Shown: positions 49,395-57,787 of the stretch, piece by piece | How positions within the stretch are numbered: the first letter of the stretch is position 1 | How the letters are laid out: each line of letters begins with the position of its first letter | Origin: Streptomyces sp. BV286 | Lineage (GTDB): Bacteria; Actinomycetota; Actinomycetes; Streptomycetales; Streptomycetaceae | Direction: 5' to 3' | DNA length: 64,000 bases | Assembly: GCF_019090165.1 (NCBI RefSeq) | Contig: NZ_JAHRIB010000023.1 | Coordinates: 62,001 to 126,000 of the forward strand | Made by a program: the position numbers and the translations under genes | Notes under the pieces: generated by a model | What the model saw: the letters and a program-made list of their open reading frames with translations, nothing else | What the model was told of the DNA's origin: nothing | The model's database searches: none

Positions 49395-50627
49395 ATGAGT
49401 CCCCGCGCCGGGTCCACCGGCCCCCAGTCACCCGCCACCCTGGCTTTCGTCGAGAGCCCGGTGCAGCTCCTGAACGTCCTGGAGTGGGCGCACGCGCACG
49501 CCCTGAGGGCGGCCGCCCTCAGGATCACGGGCGAGACGCCCGGCCCCCCGGGCCCGGAACTGGGGGCCGGCAGGCCCGGCCCAACCGGCAGGTTCGGCCG
49601 GTCCGGAAAGCCGGGCGGGGCGGGCAGGTCCGGCAGGTCCGGCGGGGCCAGGCCCGACGAGGCCGGGGCCGGACTCACCCTCGTCGTCCTGTCGCCCACC
49701 GACCCGATGACCCGCGGGCAGCTCCGGCGCATGGCCGAGCTGGCCCGCGACGAGGGCTACGCGGTGCGGTGGGAGGAGGCGCGGGGCGGTGCGACCGCGC
49801 CCTTCCACACGGTCGGCGGGCTCGCACCCCTGCTGCGGCGCGCGCGGCGCATCGTCATGGGCGACCCGTTCTCGCGGTACGTGCAGCTGCTGCTGAACAT
49901 CACCGGCGCCCGCGATCTCGTGGTCGTGGACGACGGGACCGCGACCATGGAGTTCGTCGCCCAGCTCGCCCGAGGTGAACGGCTGGTGCGGTGGCACCGG
50001 CGCGGCGGGCGCCCCGGGGCCCGGGACCTGGTCTTCGCGCCGGTCTCGGCCCGGGCCCGTCGCCGGCTCACCCCCGGCACCGGACGGCGGGTGGAGGTCT
50101 TCTCCTCCATGCCGATCACCGAGACGCCCGAGGGCGTCACCATCACGGCCAACGACTTCGCGTGGACCCGGGCCCGGTTCGGCCCTCCCCGCATCACGAA
50201 GGGCGCCGACCTGGTCGGGACGTCCCTGGTGGAGACAGGGGTGGTGGACCCCGACCGGTATCTGGAAGCGGTGCGGGGGCTGGCCGCCACGCACGGCGCC
50301 ACCCGGTACTTCGCCCACCGCAGGGAGAGCCCGGAGAAACTGCACCGGCTGGCCGTCGAGACCGGCCTGGAGATCGTCCGGCCGGACCTCCCCCTCGAAC
50401 TGATCGCCAGGCGTGGCCCCATCGGCCGTACGATCCTGAGCTTCCCGTCGACGGTCGTGCACACGCTGCCGCTCGCGCTGGCCGGTACCGAGGTCAAGGT
50501 CGCCGTCTGCGACATCGACCCGGCCTGGCTCACCGAGAGCGCCTCACCGCGCGCCCAGGGTTTCCTGTCGGGCGTCACGGGCTCGGCGCGCGACGTCCAC
50601 CGCCTGTCGGCGGTCACGGCCACCTGA
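49395..50627 (+). CDS. Sialyltransferase-like glycosyltransferase with collagen-like insert
   Basis: A 410-residue protein of the GT52-like group. After MSPRAGSTGPQSP it begins ATLAFVESPVQLLNVLEWAHA. The mid-part has RRIVMGDPFSRYVQLLLNI, VVVDDGTATMEFV (D/E-D/E-G element) and RYFAHRRESPEKL, and the end has a Ser-Thr element FPSTVVHTLPLAL. This fits transferases that use CMP-nine-carbon sugars. Residues about 50-90 are a Gly/Pro/Arg/Ser-rich insertion (GRPGPTGRFGRSGKPGG...) between strands 1 and 2. It is the last gene of the rightward wall-polymer unit, followed by a terminator. There is no clear SD. Confidence 0.75.
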   Translation: MSPRAGSTGPQSPATLAFVESPVQLLNVLEWAHAHALRAAALRITGETPGPPGPELGAGRPGPTGRFGRSGKPGGAGRSGRSGGARPDEAGAGLTLVVLSPTDPMTRGQLRRMAELARDEGYAVRWEEARGGATAPFHTVGGLAPLLRRARRIVMGDPFSRYVQLLLNITGARDLVVVDDGTATMEFVAQLARGERLVRWHRRGGRPGARDLVFAPVSARARRRLTPGTGRRVEVFSSMPITETPEGVTITANDFAWTRARFGPPRITKGADLVGTSLVETGVVDPDRYLEAVRGLAATHGATRYFAHRRESPEKLHRLAVETGLEIVRPDLPLELIARRGPIGRTILSFPSTVVHTLPLALAGTEVKVAVCDIDPAWLTESASPRAQGFLSGVTGSARDVHRLSAVTAT

Positions 50628-50996
50628 GGCCCGCCCCGCGGACGGCCGCCGGTCTCTCTCCGTAGCGGCCCGCACCCGTTTCCGTGCGGGCCCTGTCCGG
50701 CAGATGAACAGAACCGGTGCGGGGTCCGTATGCGTGGTATGCGTAGAGAGCCTGTTCCCGGGAAGCCGGGAATGGGCGTCGTCATTCGGAGGTTTTCCCG
50801 GACGTGACGCCGGATCCCGGTCCCGCCGGGCCCGGTTCAAGATCCAATAGCCCGGAAAGCCGGGCGAGTTTACCCATCCCAGTCAATATCTATGCGCCAC
50901 GCGGCCAGGTTTTCTTCCCCAATCGGGTTGAAGTTTTGTTGATCGTGGGTCAGTTGGCCGTCGCGTCGCCCTACCCTTCAGAGGGTGAACCAACTG
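50628..50996. other. 369-base intergenic region: terminator and AT-richer promoter segment
   Basis: It holds the terminator at 50667-50692, two short hairpins of CCCGG-AAG-CCGGG type (about 50757-50770 and 50850-50863) and a relatively AT-rich stretch at about 50868-50945 (CAATATCTATG, GTTTTCTTCC, GTTTTGTTGATC) that probably includes the promoter of the M20 amidohydrolase gene. No gene is evident. Confidence 0.5.
50667..50692 (+). terminator. Terminator of rightward wall-polymer unit
   Basis: GGCCCGCAC and GTGCGGGCC form a perfect 9-bp stem with an 8-nt loop, 40 bases after the glycosyltransferase stop. Confidence 0.8.
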
Positions 50997-52217
50997 ATGT
51001 CCCGAGAGTCCGAGGCCGATTCGCCCGGGGAAGCCGAGCTCCCCGGCACGCTGCCCGAGGCGCTGCGCGCCGAACTGGTCGCGTTCCGGCGTGACTTGCA
51101 CATGCACCCGGAGCTGGGCAACCAGGAGTTCCGTACCACCGCCGCGATCAAGGCGCGCCTGGAGCGGGCCGGCCTGCGGCCCCGCGTGCTGGACACGGGG
51201 ACCGGGCTCATCTGTGACGTCGGCGTGCCGGACCCCGCGCTCCCGATGCTCGCGCTGCGTGCCGACATCGACGGGCTGCCCATCCCGGACATGAAGACCG
51301 AGTGCGCGTACCGGTCGACCGTGCCCGACCGGGCCCACGCCTGCGGACACGACGTGCACACGACCGTCGTACTGGGCGCCGGCCTCGTCCTCGCGGACCT
51401 CCATGCGAAGGGCCTGCTCCCGAGGGCCGTACGGCTGATCTTCCAGCCCGCGGAGGAAGTGCTTCCCGGCGGCGCCCCCGACGTCATCAAGTGCGGCGGA
51501 CTGGACGGCGTCGAGCGGATCGTCGGCGTCCACTGCGACCCGAGGGTCGACGCCGGTCGCGTCGGCCTCCGCCACGGGGCCATCACGTCCGCCTGCGACC
51601 GGCTGGAGGTCTCGCTGGACGGCCCCGGCGGGCACACCGCGCGGCCGCACCTCACCACCGACCTGGTCACCGCGGTCGCCCGGGTCGCCACCGACGTGCC
51701 GGCGGTCGTCGCCCGGCGGGTCGACGCGCGGGCAGGGCTCTCCGTGACCTGGGGACGCATCGAGTCGGGCCACGCCTGCAACGTGATCCCGCAGCACGCC
51801 GAGCTCTCCGGCACCGTGCGGTGCCTGGACCTCGCGTCCTGGCACGCCGCCCCCGACCTGGTGCACGCGGCCATCGACGAGATCGCCACCCTCCACCGGG
51901 CCAAGTCCGTGATCAACTACGTGCGCGGGGTGCCGCCGGTCGTCAACGACCCGGACACGACCGACCTCCTGCGCGACGCGATGACCGCCCGGCGCGGCGA
52001 CCGGTCCGTGGAGGGCACCGAGCAGAGCCTCGGCGGCGAGGACTTCTCCTGGTACCTGGAGCACGTGCCCGGCGCCATGGCCCGTCTCGGGGTGCGCGCG
52101 CCGGGCGAGCGGACCGTCAGGGACCTGCACCAGGGCGATTTCGACGTCGACGAGTCGGCCATCGCGGTCGGCGTCGAGATGTTCACCGCCGCCGCCCTCC
52201 TGCAGGCGCGGAGCTGA
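50997..52217 (+). CDS. M20-family amidohydrolase
   Basis: A 406-residue metallo-amidohydrolase of the M20D group (aminoacylase/IAA-amino-acid hydrolase/N-acyl-aminobenzoyl hydrolase types). Metal and active-site motifs are HMHPELGNQEF, DIDGLPI, ACGHDVHTTVVLGAG, IFQPAEEVLPGGA, GVHCDP and GGEDFSWYLEHVPGA. The ATG is preferred with AGAGGG 12 nt upstream; an in-frame GTG directly after the AGAGGG would add four residues. The substrate is unknown. Its place upstream of the nucleoside genes is conserved in Streptomyces from memory, but a direct link is not shown. Confidence 0.9.
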   Translation: MSRESEADSPGEAELPGTLPEALRAELVAFRRDLHMHPELGNQEFRTTAAIKARLERAGLRPRVLDTGTGLICDVGVPDPALPMLALRADIDGLPIPDMKTECAYRSTVPDRAHACGHDVHTTVVLGAGLVLADLHAKGLLPRAVRLIFQPAEEVLPGGAPDVIKCGGLDGVERIVGVHCDPRVDAGRVGLRHGAITSACDRLEVSLDGPGGHTARPHLTTDLVTAVARVATDVPAVVARRVDARAGLSVTWGRIESGHACNVIPQHAELSGTVRCLDLASWHAAPDLVHAAIDEIATLHRAKSVINYVRGVPPVVNDPDTTDLLRDAMTARRGDRSVEGTEQSLGGEDFSWYLEHVPGAMARLGVRAPGERTVRDLHQGDFDVDESAIAVGVEMFTAAALLQARS

Positions 52218-52342
52218 CGCGCGGCCACGGACGGTGACGAGAGGCCGATCGACGAGGGGTGCCCCGATGGGTACCCCTTCGTCCTCCTGTGTCACTCGTA
52301 CGTAACGCACGACGGGCGTTCGTAACGGGCCGTCGGCACGAA

Positions 52343-52393
52343 TCGATAACGGCAGTGAGGAATGGCGTTCCCCTGGACGTCTACGCGCGTTAC
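52343..52393 (+). promoter_or_regulatory. Composite promoter element upstream of bmpA-like gene 1
   Basis: TCGATAACGG (52343-52352), then 26 bp, then GTCTACGCGCGTTAC (52379-52393). The same two boxes with the same 26-bp gap occur at 53655-53705. TACTGT right after CGCGCGT is the likely -10, with TTCCCC 17 bp upstream as -35. Confidence 0.65.
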
Positions 52394-52454
52394 TGTGCGC
52401 CGCAGTCAGCGTCGGCAACGGCGCCGTTGGGGAATGTGTAAGGGGTGCTCTCTC

Positions 52455-53534
52455 ATGCGTCGGATTTCTCGGAGAAACAGGCTTTCACAAGCCGCTGTCG
52501 CCGTCGCGGTCGTCGTCGTCGCGGCCGCCGGTTGCGGCGAGACCAGCAACGAATCGTCGGGCAGTGACACCGAATCCGGCTCAGGCTCGGGCTACAAGGG
52601 CAAGGGCATCGGTCTGGCCTACGACATCGGAGGCCGCGGCGACCAGTCGTTCAACGACGCCGCCTACTCCGGGTTCGAGAAGGCCCAGAAGGAATTCAAG
52701 ATCGGCGGCAACGACATCGAGCCGAGCGACGGCGAGTCGGACGCCGACAAGGTGCAGCGCCTGACCCAGATGGCGAAGACCGGCTACAACCCCATCATCG
52801 GCGTCGGCTACATCTACGCCCCCGCGGTCAAGGAAGTCTCCGCCAAGTACCCGGACATCACCTTCGCCGTCATCGACGACGCCCAGGTGCAGGCGAAGAA
52901 CGTCGCCGACATGGTGTTCGCCGAGGAGCAGGCCTCCTACCTCGCCGGTGTCGCCGCGGCCAAGACCAGCAAGAAGAACCACGTCGGCTTCATCGGCGGC
53001 GTGGACATCCCGCTGATCCACAAGTTCGAGGCGGGCTTCGTCCAGGGCGCCCAGTCGGTCGACCCGAAGATCAAGATCGAGAAGCGGTACCTCACCGAGA
53101 AGCCCGAGGACGGCGGATTCGCCAACCCGAGCATGGGCAAGGAGGCCGCCAGCGGCCAGATCGAGTCCGGCGCCGACGTGATCTACCACGCCGCCGGTCT
53201 GTCGGGCCAGGGCGTCATCCAGGAGGCCGCGGCCGAGAAGGTCTGGGCGATCGGCGTCGACTCCGACCAGTACAAGCAGAAGCCCCTCGCCGCCTCCAAG
53301 GAATGGATCCTGGGCTCCGCCCTCAAGGACGTCGGTGGCGCCGTCTACGAGGTCACCAAGTCGGTCGTCGACGGGAAGCCGCTCTCGGGCGAGCACCGCG
53401 GTGACCTGAAGTCCGGCGGTGTGGGCTTCGCCGACTCCAACCCGAAGTACAAGGCCATGACCGAGGTCGTCGCGGCCGTCGACAAGGCCAAGGAAGACAT
53501 CATCAGCGGCAAGGTCACCGTCAAGACCGAGTGA
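52455..53534 (+). CDS. BmpA/PnrA-family nucleoside-binding lipoprotein (copy 1)
   Basis: A 359-residue lipoprotein that captures purine or pyrimidine nucleosides outside the membrane for the ABC importer downstream. The signal peptide ends in the lipobox VAAAGC. The mature BMP domain has GIGLAYDIGGRGDQSFNDAAYSGF, QMAKTGYNPIIGVGYIYA, GFIGGVDIPLIHKFEAGF, YHAAGLSGQGVIQEA and WAIGVDSDQYK, in the same order as PnrA of spirochetes. The ATG has AAGGGGTG about 9 nt upstream. It is about 70 percent identical by eye to the next gene product, with which it shares a promoter architecture. Confidence 0.93.
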   Translation: MRRISRRNRLSQAAVAVAVVVVAAAGCGETSNESSGSDTESGSGSGYKGKGIGLAYDIGGRGDQSFNDAAYSGFEKAQKEFKIGGNDIEPSDGESDADKVQRLTQMAKTGYNPIIGVGYIYAPAVKEVSAKYPDITFAVIDDAQVQAKNVADMVFAEEQASYLAGVAAAKTSKKNHVGFIGGVDIPLIHKFEAGFVQGAQSVDPKIKIEKRYLTEKPEDGGFANPSMGKEAASGQIESGADVIYHAAGLSGQGVIQEAAAEKVWAIGVDSDQYKQKPLAASKEWILGSALKDVGGAVYEVTKSVVDGKPLSGEHRGDLKSGGVGFADSNPKYKAMTEVVAAVDKAKEDIISGKVTVKTE

Positions 53535-53588
53535 CCGCCCGACACCTACTGGCCGGTTGACCCGTCGGTAGGCACCTTCGCAGGTCGT

Positions 53589-53615
53589 ACGCCCCTTGCC
53601 TCCAGCAAGGGGCGT
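53589..53615 (+). terminator. Terminator after bmpA-like gene 1
   Basis: ACGCCCCTTGC and GCAAGGGGCGT form a perfect 11-bp stem with a 5-nt loop, 54 bases after the stop codon. It separates the two lipoprotein genes into different transcripts. Confidence 0.85.
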
Positions 53616-53654
53616 TCGACGTTCCGTAGTCTGTGCGGCATCTGCGGCCACAGC

Positions 53655-53705
53655 TCGATAACGGACCGGACAGAAGGGGTTTTCCGTCAGGTCTACGCGC
53701 GTTAC
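53655..53705 (+). promoter_or_regulatory. Composite promoter element upstream of bmpA-like gene 2
   Basis: TCGATAACGG (53655-53664), 26 bp, GTCTACGCGCGTTAC (53691-53705): the second copy of the element at 52343-52393. TACGCT follows as -10, with TTTTCC 17 bp upstream. The sequence between the boxes is not conserved, so the boxes are probably under selection. Confidence 0.65.
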
Positions 53706-53759
53706 GCTGCGGCGGAACCAGCGCCTGGTATGGGCGCTTGCACAAAGGAGTCACGTTCC

Positions 53760-54809
53760 ATGCGCCGGGTGTCCCGAATCGCTGTCGCGGGCGTTGCGAC
53801 CGCTACCCTCACCGCCGCCCTCGCTGCTTGCGGCGGCACGTCCAACGACGCCGCGGACAGCGGCGACGGCAAGAGCAAGGGCATCGCCCTCGCGTACGAC
53901 GTCGGCGGCAAGGGCGACCAGTCCTTCAACGACGCCGCGACCGCCGGCATGGACAAGGCCGCCGCGGAGTTCAAGTACGGCTCCAAGGCCGTCGAGCCGA
54001 CCGACGGCGAGTCGGACGCCGACAAGGTGCAGCGCCTGGAGACGCTCGCCAAGGCCGGCTACAACCCGGTGATCGGCGTCGGCTACGCCTACGCGCCGGC
54101 CGTCGCCGAGGTCGCCGACAAGTTCCCGAAGACGACCTTCGGCATCGTCGACGACGAGACGATCAACAAGAAGAACGTGGCGGACATGGTCTTCCACGAG
54201 GAGCAGGCCTCCTACCTCGCGGGTGTCACCGCGGCCCTCACGACCAAGTCGAAGACCGTCGGCTTCGTCGGCGGCGTGGACATCCCGCTGATCCACAAGT
54301 TCGAGGCGGGCTTCAAGCAGGGCGTCGCGGACACGAACCCGAAGGTCAAGGTCGTCTCGCAGTTCCTGACCGAGAAGGCCGAGGACGGCGGCTTCGCCAG
54401 CCCCGACAAGGGCAAGACCGCCGCCGAGGGCCAGATCGAGGACGGCGCCGACGTGGTTTACCACGCCGCGGGCCTGTCCGGTCAGGGCGTCATCGAGGCC
54501 GCCTCCGCCGCGAAGGTGTGGGCGATCGGCGTCGACTCCGACCAGTACAGCCAGGACGCCCTGAAGGCGTACAAGCAGTACATCCTCACCTCGGCCACCA
54601 AGGACGTCGCGGGCGCGGTCTACAACCTCGCCAAGTCGGTCCAGGACGGCAAGCCCGAGACCGGTGTCGTGCGTGCCTCCCTCAAGACCGGCGGCGTGGG
54701 CCTGGCGGACTCGAACCCCGAGTTCAAGGACAACGCGAAGCTGCAGGAGGCCCTGAAGAAGGCCACCGAAGGCATCAACGACGGCACGATCAAGGTCAAG
54801 ACCTCGTAG
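53760..54809 (+). CDS. BmpA/PnrA-family nucleoside-binding lipoprotein (copy 2)
   Basis: A 349-residue lipoprotein with lipobox LAAC and the same BMP domain landmarks as copy 1 (GIALAYDVGGKGDQSFNDAATAGM, GVGYAYAPAV, FVGGVDIPLIHKFEAGF, YHAAGLSGQGVIEAASAAKVWAIGVDSDQY). AAAGGAG lies 9 nt before the ATG. The two copies presumably arose by tandem duplication that included the promoter, and may bind different nucleosides. It is the closer lipoprotein to the ABC transporter genes. Confidence 0.93.
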   Translation: MRRVSRIAVAGVATATLTAALAACGGTSNDAADSGDGKSKGIALAYDVGGKGDQSFNDAATAGMDKAAAEFKYGSKAVEPTDGESDADKVQRLETLAKAGYNPVIGVGYAYAPAVAEVADKFPKTTFGIVDDETINKKNVADMVFHEEQASYLAGVTAALTTKSKTVGFVGGVDIPLIHKFEAGFKQGVADTNPKVKVVSQFLTEKAEDGGFASPDKGKTAAEGQIEDGADVVYHAAGLSGQGVIEAASAAKVWAIGVDSDQYSQDALKAYKQYILTSATKDVAGAVYNLAKSVQDGKPETGVVRASLKTGGVGLADSNPEFKDNAKLQEALKKATEGINDGTIKVKTS

Positions 54810-54856
54810 TGACCGTGGTCAATCAGGCGCTGTAATGGCACCGTTACGGTCGCGGA

Positions 54857-54894
54857 AACGGGGTGCGGGAAGGATGGCCTTCCCGCGCCCCGTT
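54857..54894 (+). terminator. Terminator after bmpA-like gene 2
   Basis: A 17-bp stem with one G-T pair and a 4-nt loop (AACGGGGTGCGGGAAGG paired with its complement), 48 bases after the stop codon. Confidence 0.88.
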
Positions 54895-54965
54895 CGCGCG
54901 GCGGATGATCCGGGTGTACCCGAAAATCGGGGACATGCCTGGAACACTCGACTCCGCAGTAGTTG

Positions 54966-54994
54966 TTGAAGCAGGGGCGCTACGCGCGTAGATG
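54966..54994 (+). promoter_or_regulatory. Putative promoter of nucleoside ABC operon with CTACGCGCGTAG palindrome
   Basis: TTGAAG (-35, 54966-54971), a 17-bp spacer and TAGATG (-10, 54989-54994). The spacer ends in the perfect 12-bp palindrome CTACGCGCGTAG (54980-54991), whose first ten bases match the CTACGCGCGT box of the two bmpA promoters at the same place relative to the -10. Confidence 0.55.
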
Positions 54995-55019
54995 GCCCCT
55001 TTTCCAAGGAGAGTGCGCC

Positions 55020-56669
55020 ATCGACGCGTCCAGCAGCCCTCCGCTCGCCGCCAGTTCGACCGTGTCGGTCGAGCTGGCGGGGATCACGAAGCGATTTCCC
55101 GGTGTCGTCGCCAACCACGACATCCACCTGTCCGTCCGCAAGGGCACCGTGCACGCCCTCGTCGGGGAGAACGGCGCCGGCAAGTCGACCCTGATGAAGA
55201 TCCTCTACGGCATGCAGAAGCCGGACGAGGGCACCATCGCGGTCGACGGCGAGCAGGTGAGCTTCTCCAGCCCCGCCGACGCCATCGTGCGCGGCATCGG
55301 CATGGTCCACCAGCACTTCATGCTGGCCGACTACCTCACCGTCCTGGAGAACGTCGTCCTGGGCAGCGAGAAGCTCTACGGCATCGGCGGCGGCGCCCGC
55401 GACAAGATCAAGGAGATCTCCGAGCGGTACGGCCTCGGGGTGCGCCCGGACGCCCTCGTCGAGGACCTCGGGGTCGCCGACCGCCAGCGCGTGGAGATCC
55501 TCAAGGTCCTCTACCGCGGCGCCCGCATCCTGATCCTGGACGAGCCGACCGCCGTCCTCGTGCCGCAGGAGGTCGACGCGCTCTTCGACAACCTCCGCGA
55601 GCTCAAGGCCGAGGGCCTGTCCGTCATCTTCATCTCCCACAAGCTGGGCGAGGTCCTGTCGGTCGCCGACGAGATCACCGTCATCCGGCGGGGCACGACG
55701 GTCGGCACGGCGATTCCCGCCGAGACCACCTCGCGCCAGCTCGCCGAGATGATGGTCGGCAGCGAACTGCCCACGCCGGAGACCGCCGAGTCGACGGTCA
55801 CCGACAAGCCGGTGATCGAGGTCGAGAGCCTCACCGTCCACGCCGGCGGCGGCGCCTCACTCGGCGACCTCGGCGAGCCGGCCGGCCCCGGGCTCACCGA
55901 CGCGGCCGCCGGCGGCGACGTGAAGCGCGTCCTCGACGACGTCACCTTCACCATCCACGCCGGTGAGGTCATGGGCATCGCCGGTGTCGAGGGCAACGGC
56001 CAGACCGAACTGGTCGACGCGCTGATCGGCCTCAAGGACGCCGACTCCGGCACCATCCGCTTCATCGGCGAGGAGATCACCTCCTGGCCCACCCGCAAGC
56101 GCCGCGAGCAGGGCGTCGGCTACATCCCCGAGGACCGCCACCGCCACGGCCTGCTCCTCGAGGCCCCGCTGTGGGAGAACCGCATCCTGGGCCACGTCAC
56201 CGAGAAGCCCAACAGCAAGGGCTTCTGGCTGGACATCAAGGGCGCCCAGGACGACACCCGCCGCATCGTCGAGGAGTACGACGTCCGTACGCCCGGCATC
56301 GACGTCACCGCCGCCTCCCTGTCCGGCGGCAACCAGCAGAAGCTGATCGTCGGCCGCGAGATGAGCCACAAGCCGCGCTTCCTGATCGCCGCCCACCCCA
56401 CCCGCGGTGTGGACGTCGGCGCGCAGGCCGCGATCTGGGACCAGATCCGCGAAGCCCGCCGCGAGGGCCTGGCCGTGCTGCTGATCTCCGCCGACCTGGA
56501 CGAGCTGATCGGCCTCTCCGACACCCTCCGGGTGATCTACAACGGCAGGCTGGTCGCGGACGCCGACCCGGCGACCATCACTCCGGAGGAGCTGGGTTCG
56601 GCCATGACCGGCGCCGCCTCCGGCCACCTGGAGCACGTAGAGGAAGTCCCGGAGGACGACGCCCGATGA
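55020..56669 (+). CDS. Nucleoside ABC transporter ATPase (two NBDs, BmpA-type system)
   Basis: A 549-residue ATPase with two nucleotide-binding domains. NBD1: Walker A GENGAGKST at 49-57, signature-region LGVADRQRVEI, Walker B ILILDEPTA. NBD2: degenerate Walker A GVEGNGQTE, signature LSGGNQQKL and Walker B-region FLIAAHPTRGVD without the catalytic Glu, as usual in RbsA/NupO-like proteins. The best-placed start is ATC at 55020, 8 nt after AAGGAG. No ATG/GTG/TTG lies at that spacing; the nearest in-frame alternatives are TTG 54963 and GTG 55062, both without SD. It powers uptake of nucleosides bound by the BmpA lipoproteins. Confidence 0.93.
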   Translation: MDASSSPPLAASSTVSVELAGITKRFPGVVANHDIHLSVRKGTVHALVGENGAGKSTLMKILYGMQKPDEGTIAVDGEQVSFSSPADAIVRGIGMVHQHFMLADYLTVLENVVLGSEKLYGIGGGARDKIKEISERYGLGVRPDALVEDLGVADRQRVEILKVLYRGARILILDEPTAVLVPQEVDALFDNLRELKAEGLSVIFISHKLGEVLSVADEITVIRRGTTVGTAIPAETTSRQLAEMMVGSELPTPETAESTVTDKPVIEVESLTVHAGGGASLGDLGEPAGPGLTDAAAGGDVKRVLDDVTFTIHAGEVMGIAGVEGNGQTELVDALIGLKDADSGTIRFIGEEITSWPTRKRREQGVGYIPEDRHRHGLLLEAPLWENRILGHVTEKPNSKGFWLDIKGAQDDTRRIVEEYDVRTPGIDVTAASLSGGNQQKLIVGREMSHKPRFLIAAHPTRGVDVGAQAAIWDQIREARREGLAVLLISADLDELIGLSDTLRVIYNGRLVADADPATITPEELGSAMTGAASGHLEHVEEVPEDDAR

Positions 56670-57787
56670 AGAAGTTCGACAAGGAGCGGGTGCTCCTCGC
56701 GGTGGCCGGACCGGTCATCGCGCTCGTCGCAGCCGTGGTGCTGACGTCGTTCGTGCTGCTCGCCTCGGGCAAGAGCCCGATCGAGCCGTACACGCTGATG
56801 TTCGAGCAGGCCGGATTCGCCGACGTCCAGGTCCTGATCATCAACCAGGCGGGGGTCTACTACCTCGCCGCGCTCGCGGTCGCCGTCGGCTTCCGCATGA
56901 ACCTCTTCAACATCGGCGTCGACGGCCAGTACCGCCTCGCCGCCATGATGACCGCCGTCGTCGGCGCGCACGTCTCGCTGCCCGCCGCCCTGCAGATCCC
57001 GTTCCTGATGCTGGTGGCCATGCTCACCGGCGCCTTCTGGGCGGGCATCGCGGGCGTCCTCAAGGTGACCCGCGGAGTGAGCGAGGTCGTCGCGACGATC
57101 ATGCTCAACGCGATCGCCACCAGCCTCATCGGCTACCTCACCCTCACCTCGGTCTGGGGCGTGCCGCTCGGCAACAACCAGACCACCGGTGTGATGAAGG
57201 AGTCCGGCTGGTTCCCCGGCTTCGACATGGGCGACGCGGGCGAGATCTACGGCTTCACCCTGATCGCCGTGCTCGCCGGCATTCTGTACTGGCTGGTCCT
57301 CAACCGCACCCGGTTCGGCTTCGACCTGCGCGCCACCGGCGCCTCCGAGACCGCGGCCGCCGCCTCCGGTGTGGACGCCAAGCGCATGGTCCTCACCGCG
57401 ATGCTGATCTCCGGCGGCATGGCCGGCCTCGCGGGCCTGCCGATCCTCCTCGGCGACGCCCACACGTACAGCCTGTCCTTCCCGACGGGCCTCGGCTTCA
57501 CCGGCATCACCATCGCGCTCCTCGGCCGCAACAACCCGGTCGGCATCGCCTTCGCCGCCCTGCTGGTCGCCTTCCTCGACAAGGCCTCGCCCGCTCTCGA
57601 CTACGCGACCCCGGTGGCGTACGACAAGGAGATCGCGGTGATCATGCAGGGTCTCATCGTGATCGCGGTCGTCGTCTCCTACGAGGCCGTACGCGTCTGG
57701 GGCCTGCGCCGCCAGCAGCGGCGGGTCGGTGCGGAACTGGCCGCCGCCTCCAACGACAACTCCAAGAAGGAGGTGGCTGCCCGATGA
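56666..57787 (+). CDS. Nucleoside ABC transporter permease 1
   Basis: A 373-residue BPD_transp_2 family permease with about nine helices. Landmarks are VGFRMNLFNIGVDGQYRLAAMM, VKVTRGVSEVVATIMLNAIATSLIGYL and ISGGMAGLAGLPILLGD, together with an EAA-like cytoplasmic loop. It pairs with permease 2 to form the channel driven by the ATPase. The ATG overlaps the ATPase stop (ATGA). Its own stop overlaps the next ATG likewise, so the three are made in fixed ratio. Confidence 0.95.
   Translation: MKKFDKERVLLAVAGPVIALVAAVVLTSFVLLASGKSPIEPYTLMFEQAGFADVQVLIINQAGVYYLAALAVAVGFRMNLFNIGVDGQYRLAAMMTAVVGAHVSLPAALQIPFLMLVAMLTGAFWAGIAGVLKVTRGVSEVVATIMLNAIATSLIGYLTLTSVWGVPLGNNQTTGVMKESGWFPGFDMGDAGEIYGFTLIAVLAGILYWLVLNRTRFGFDLRATGASETAAAASGVDAKRMVLTAMLISGGMAGLAGLPILLGDAHTYSLSFPTGLGFTGITIALLGRNNPVGIAFAALLVAFLDKASPALDYATPVAYDKEIAVIMQGLIVIAVVVSYEAVRVWGLRRQQRRVGAELAAASNDNSKKEVAAR

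Noticed and set aside
41928..50627. Secondary-metabolite (antibiotic) gene cluster
   Set aside because: No PKS, NRPS, terpene or RiPP genes; the content fits a cell-wall glycopolymer.
52455..54809. Possible mis-assembly duplicate of one bmpA gene
   Set aside because: The two genes differ in many codons, in signal peptide and in downstream terminator, so they are true paralogues.
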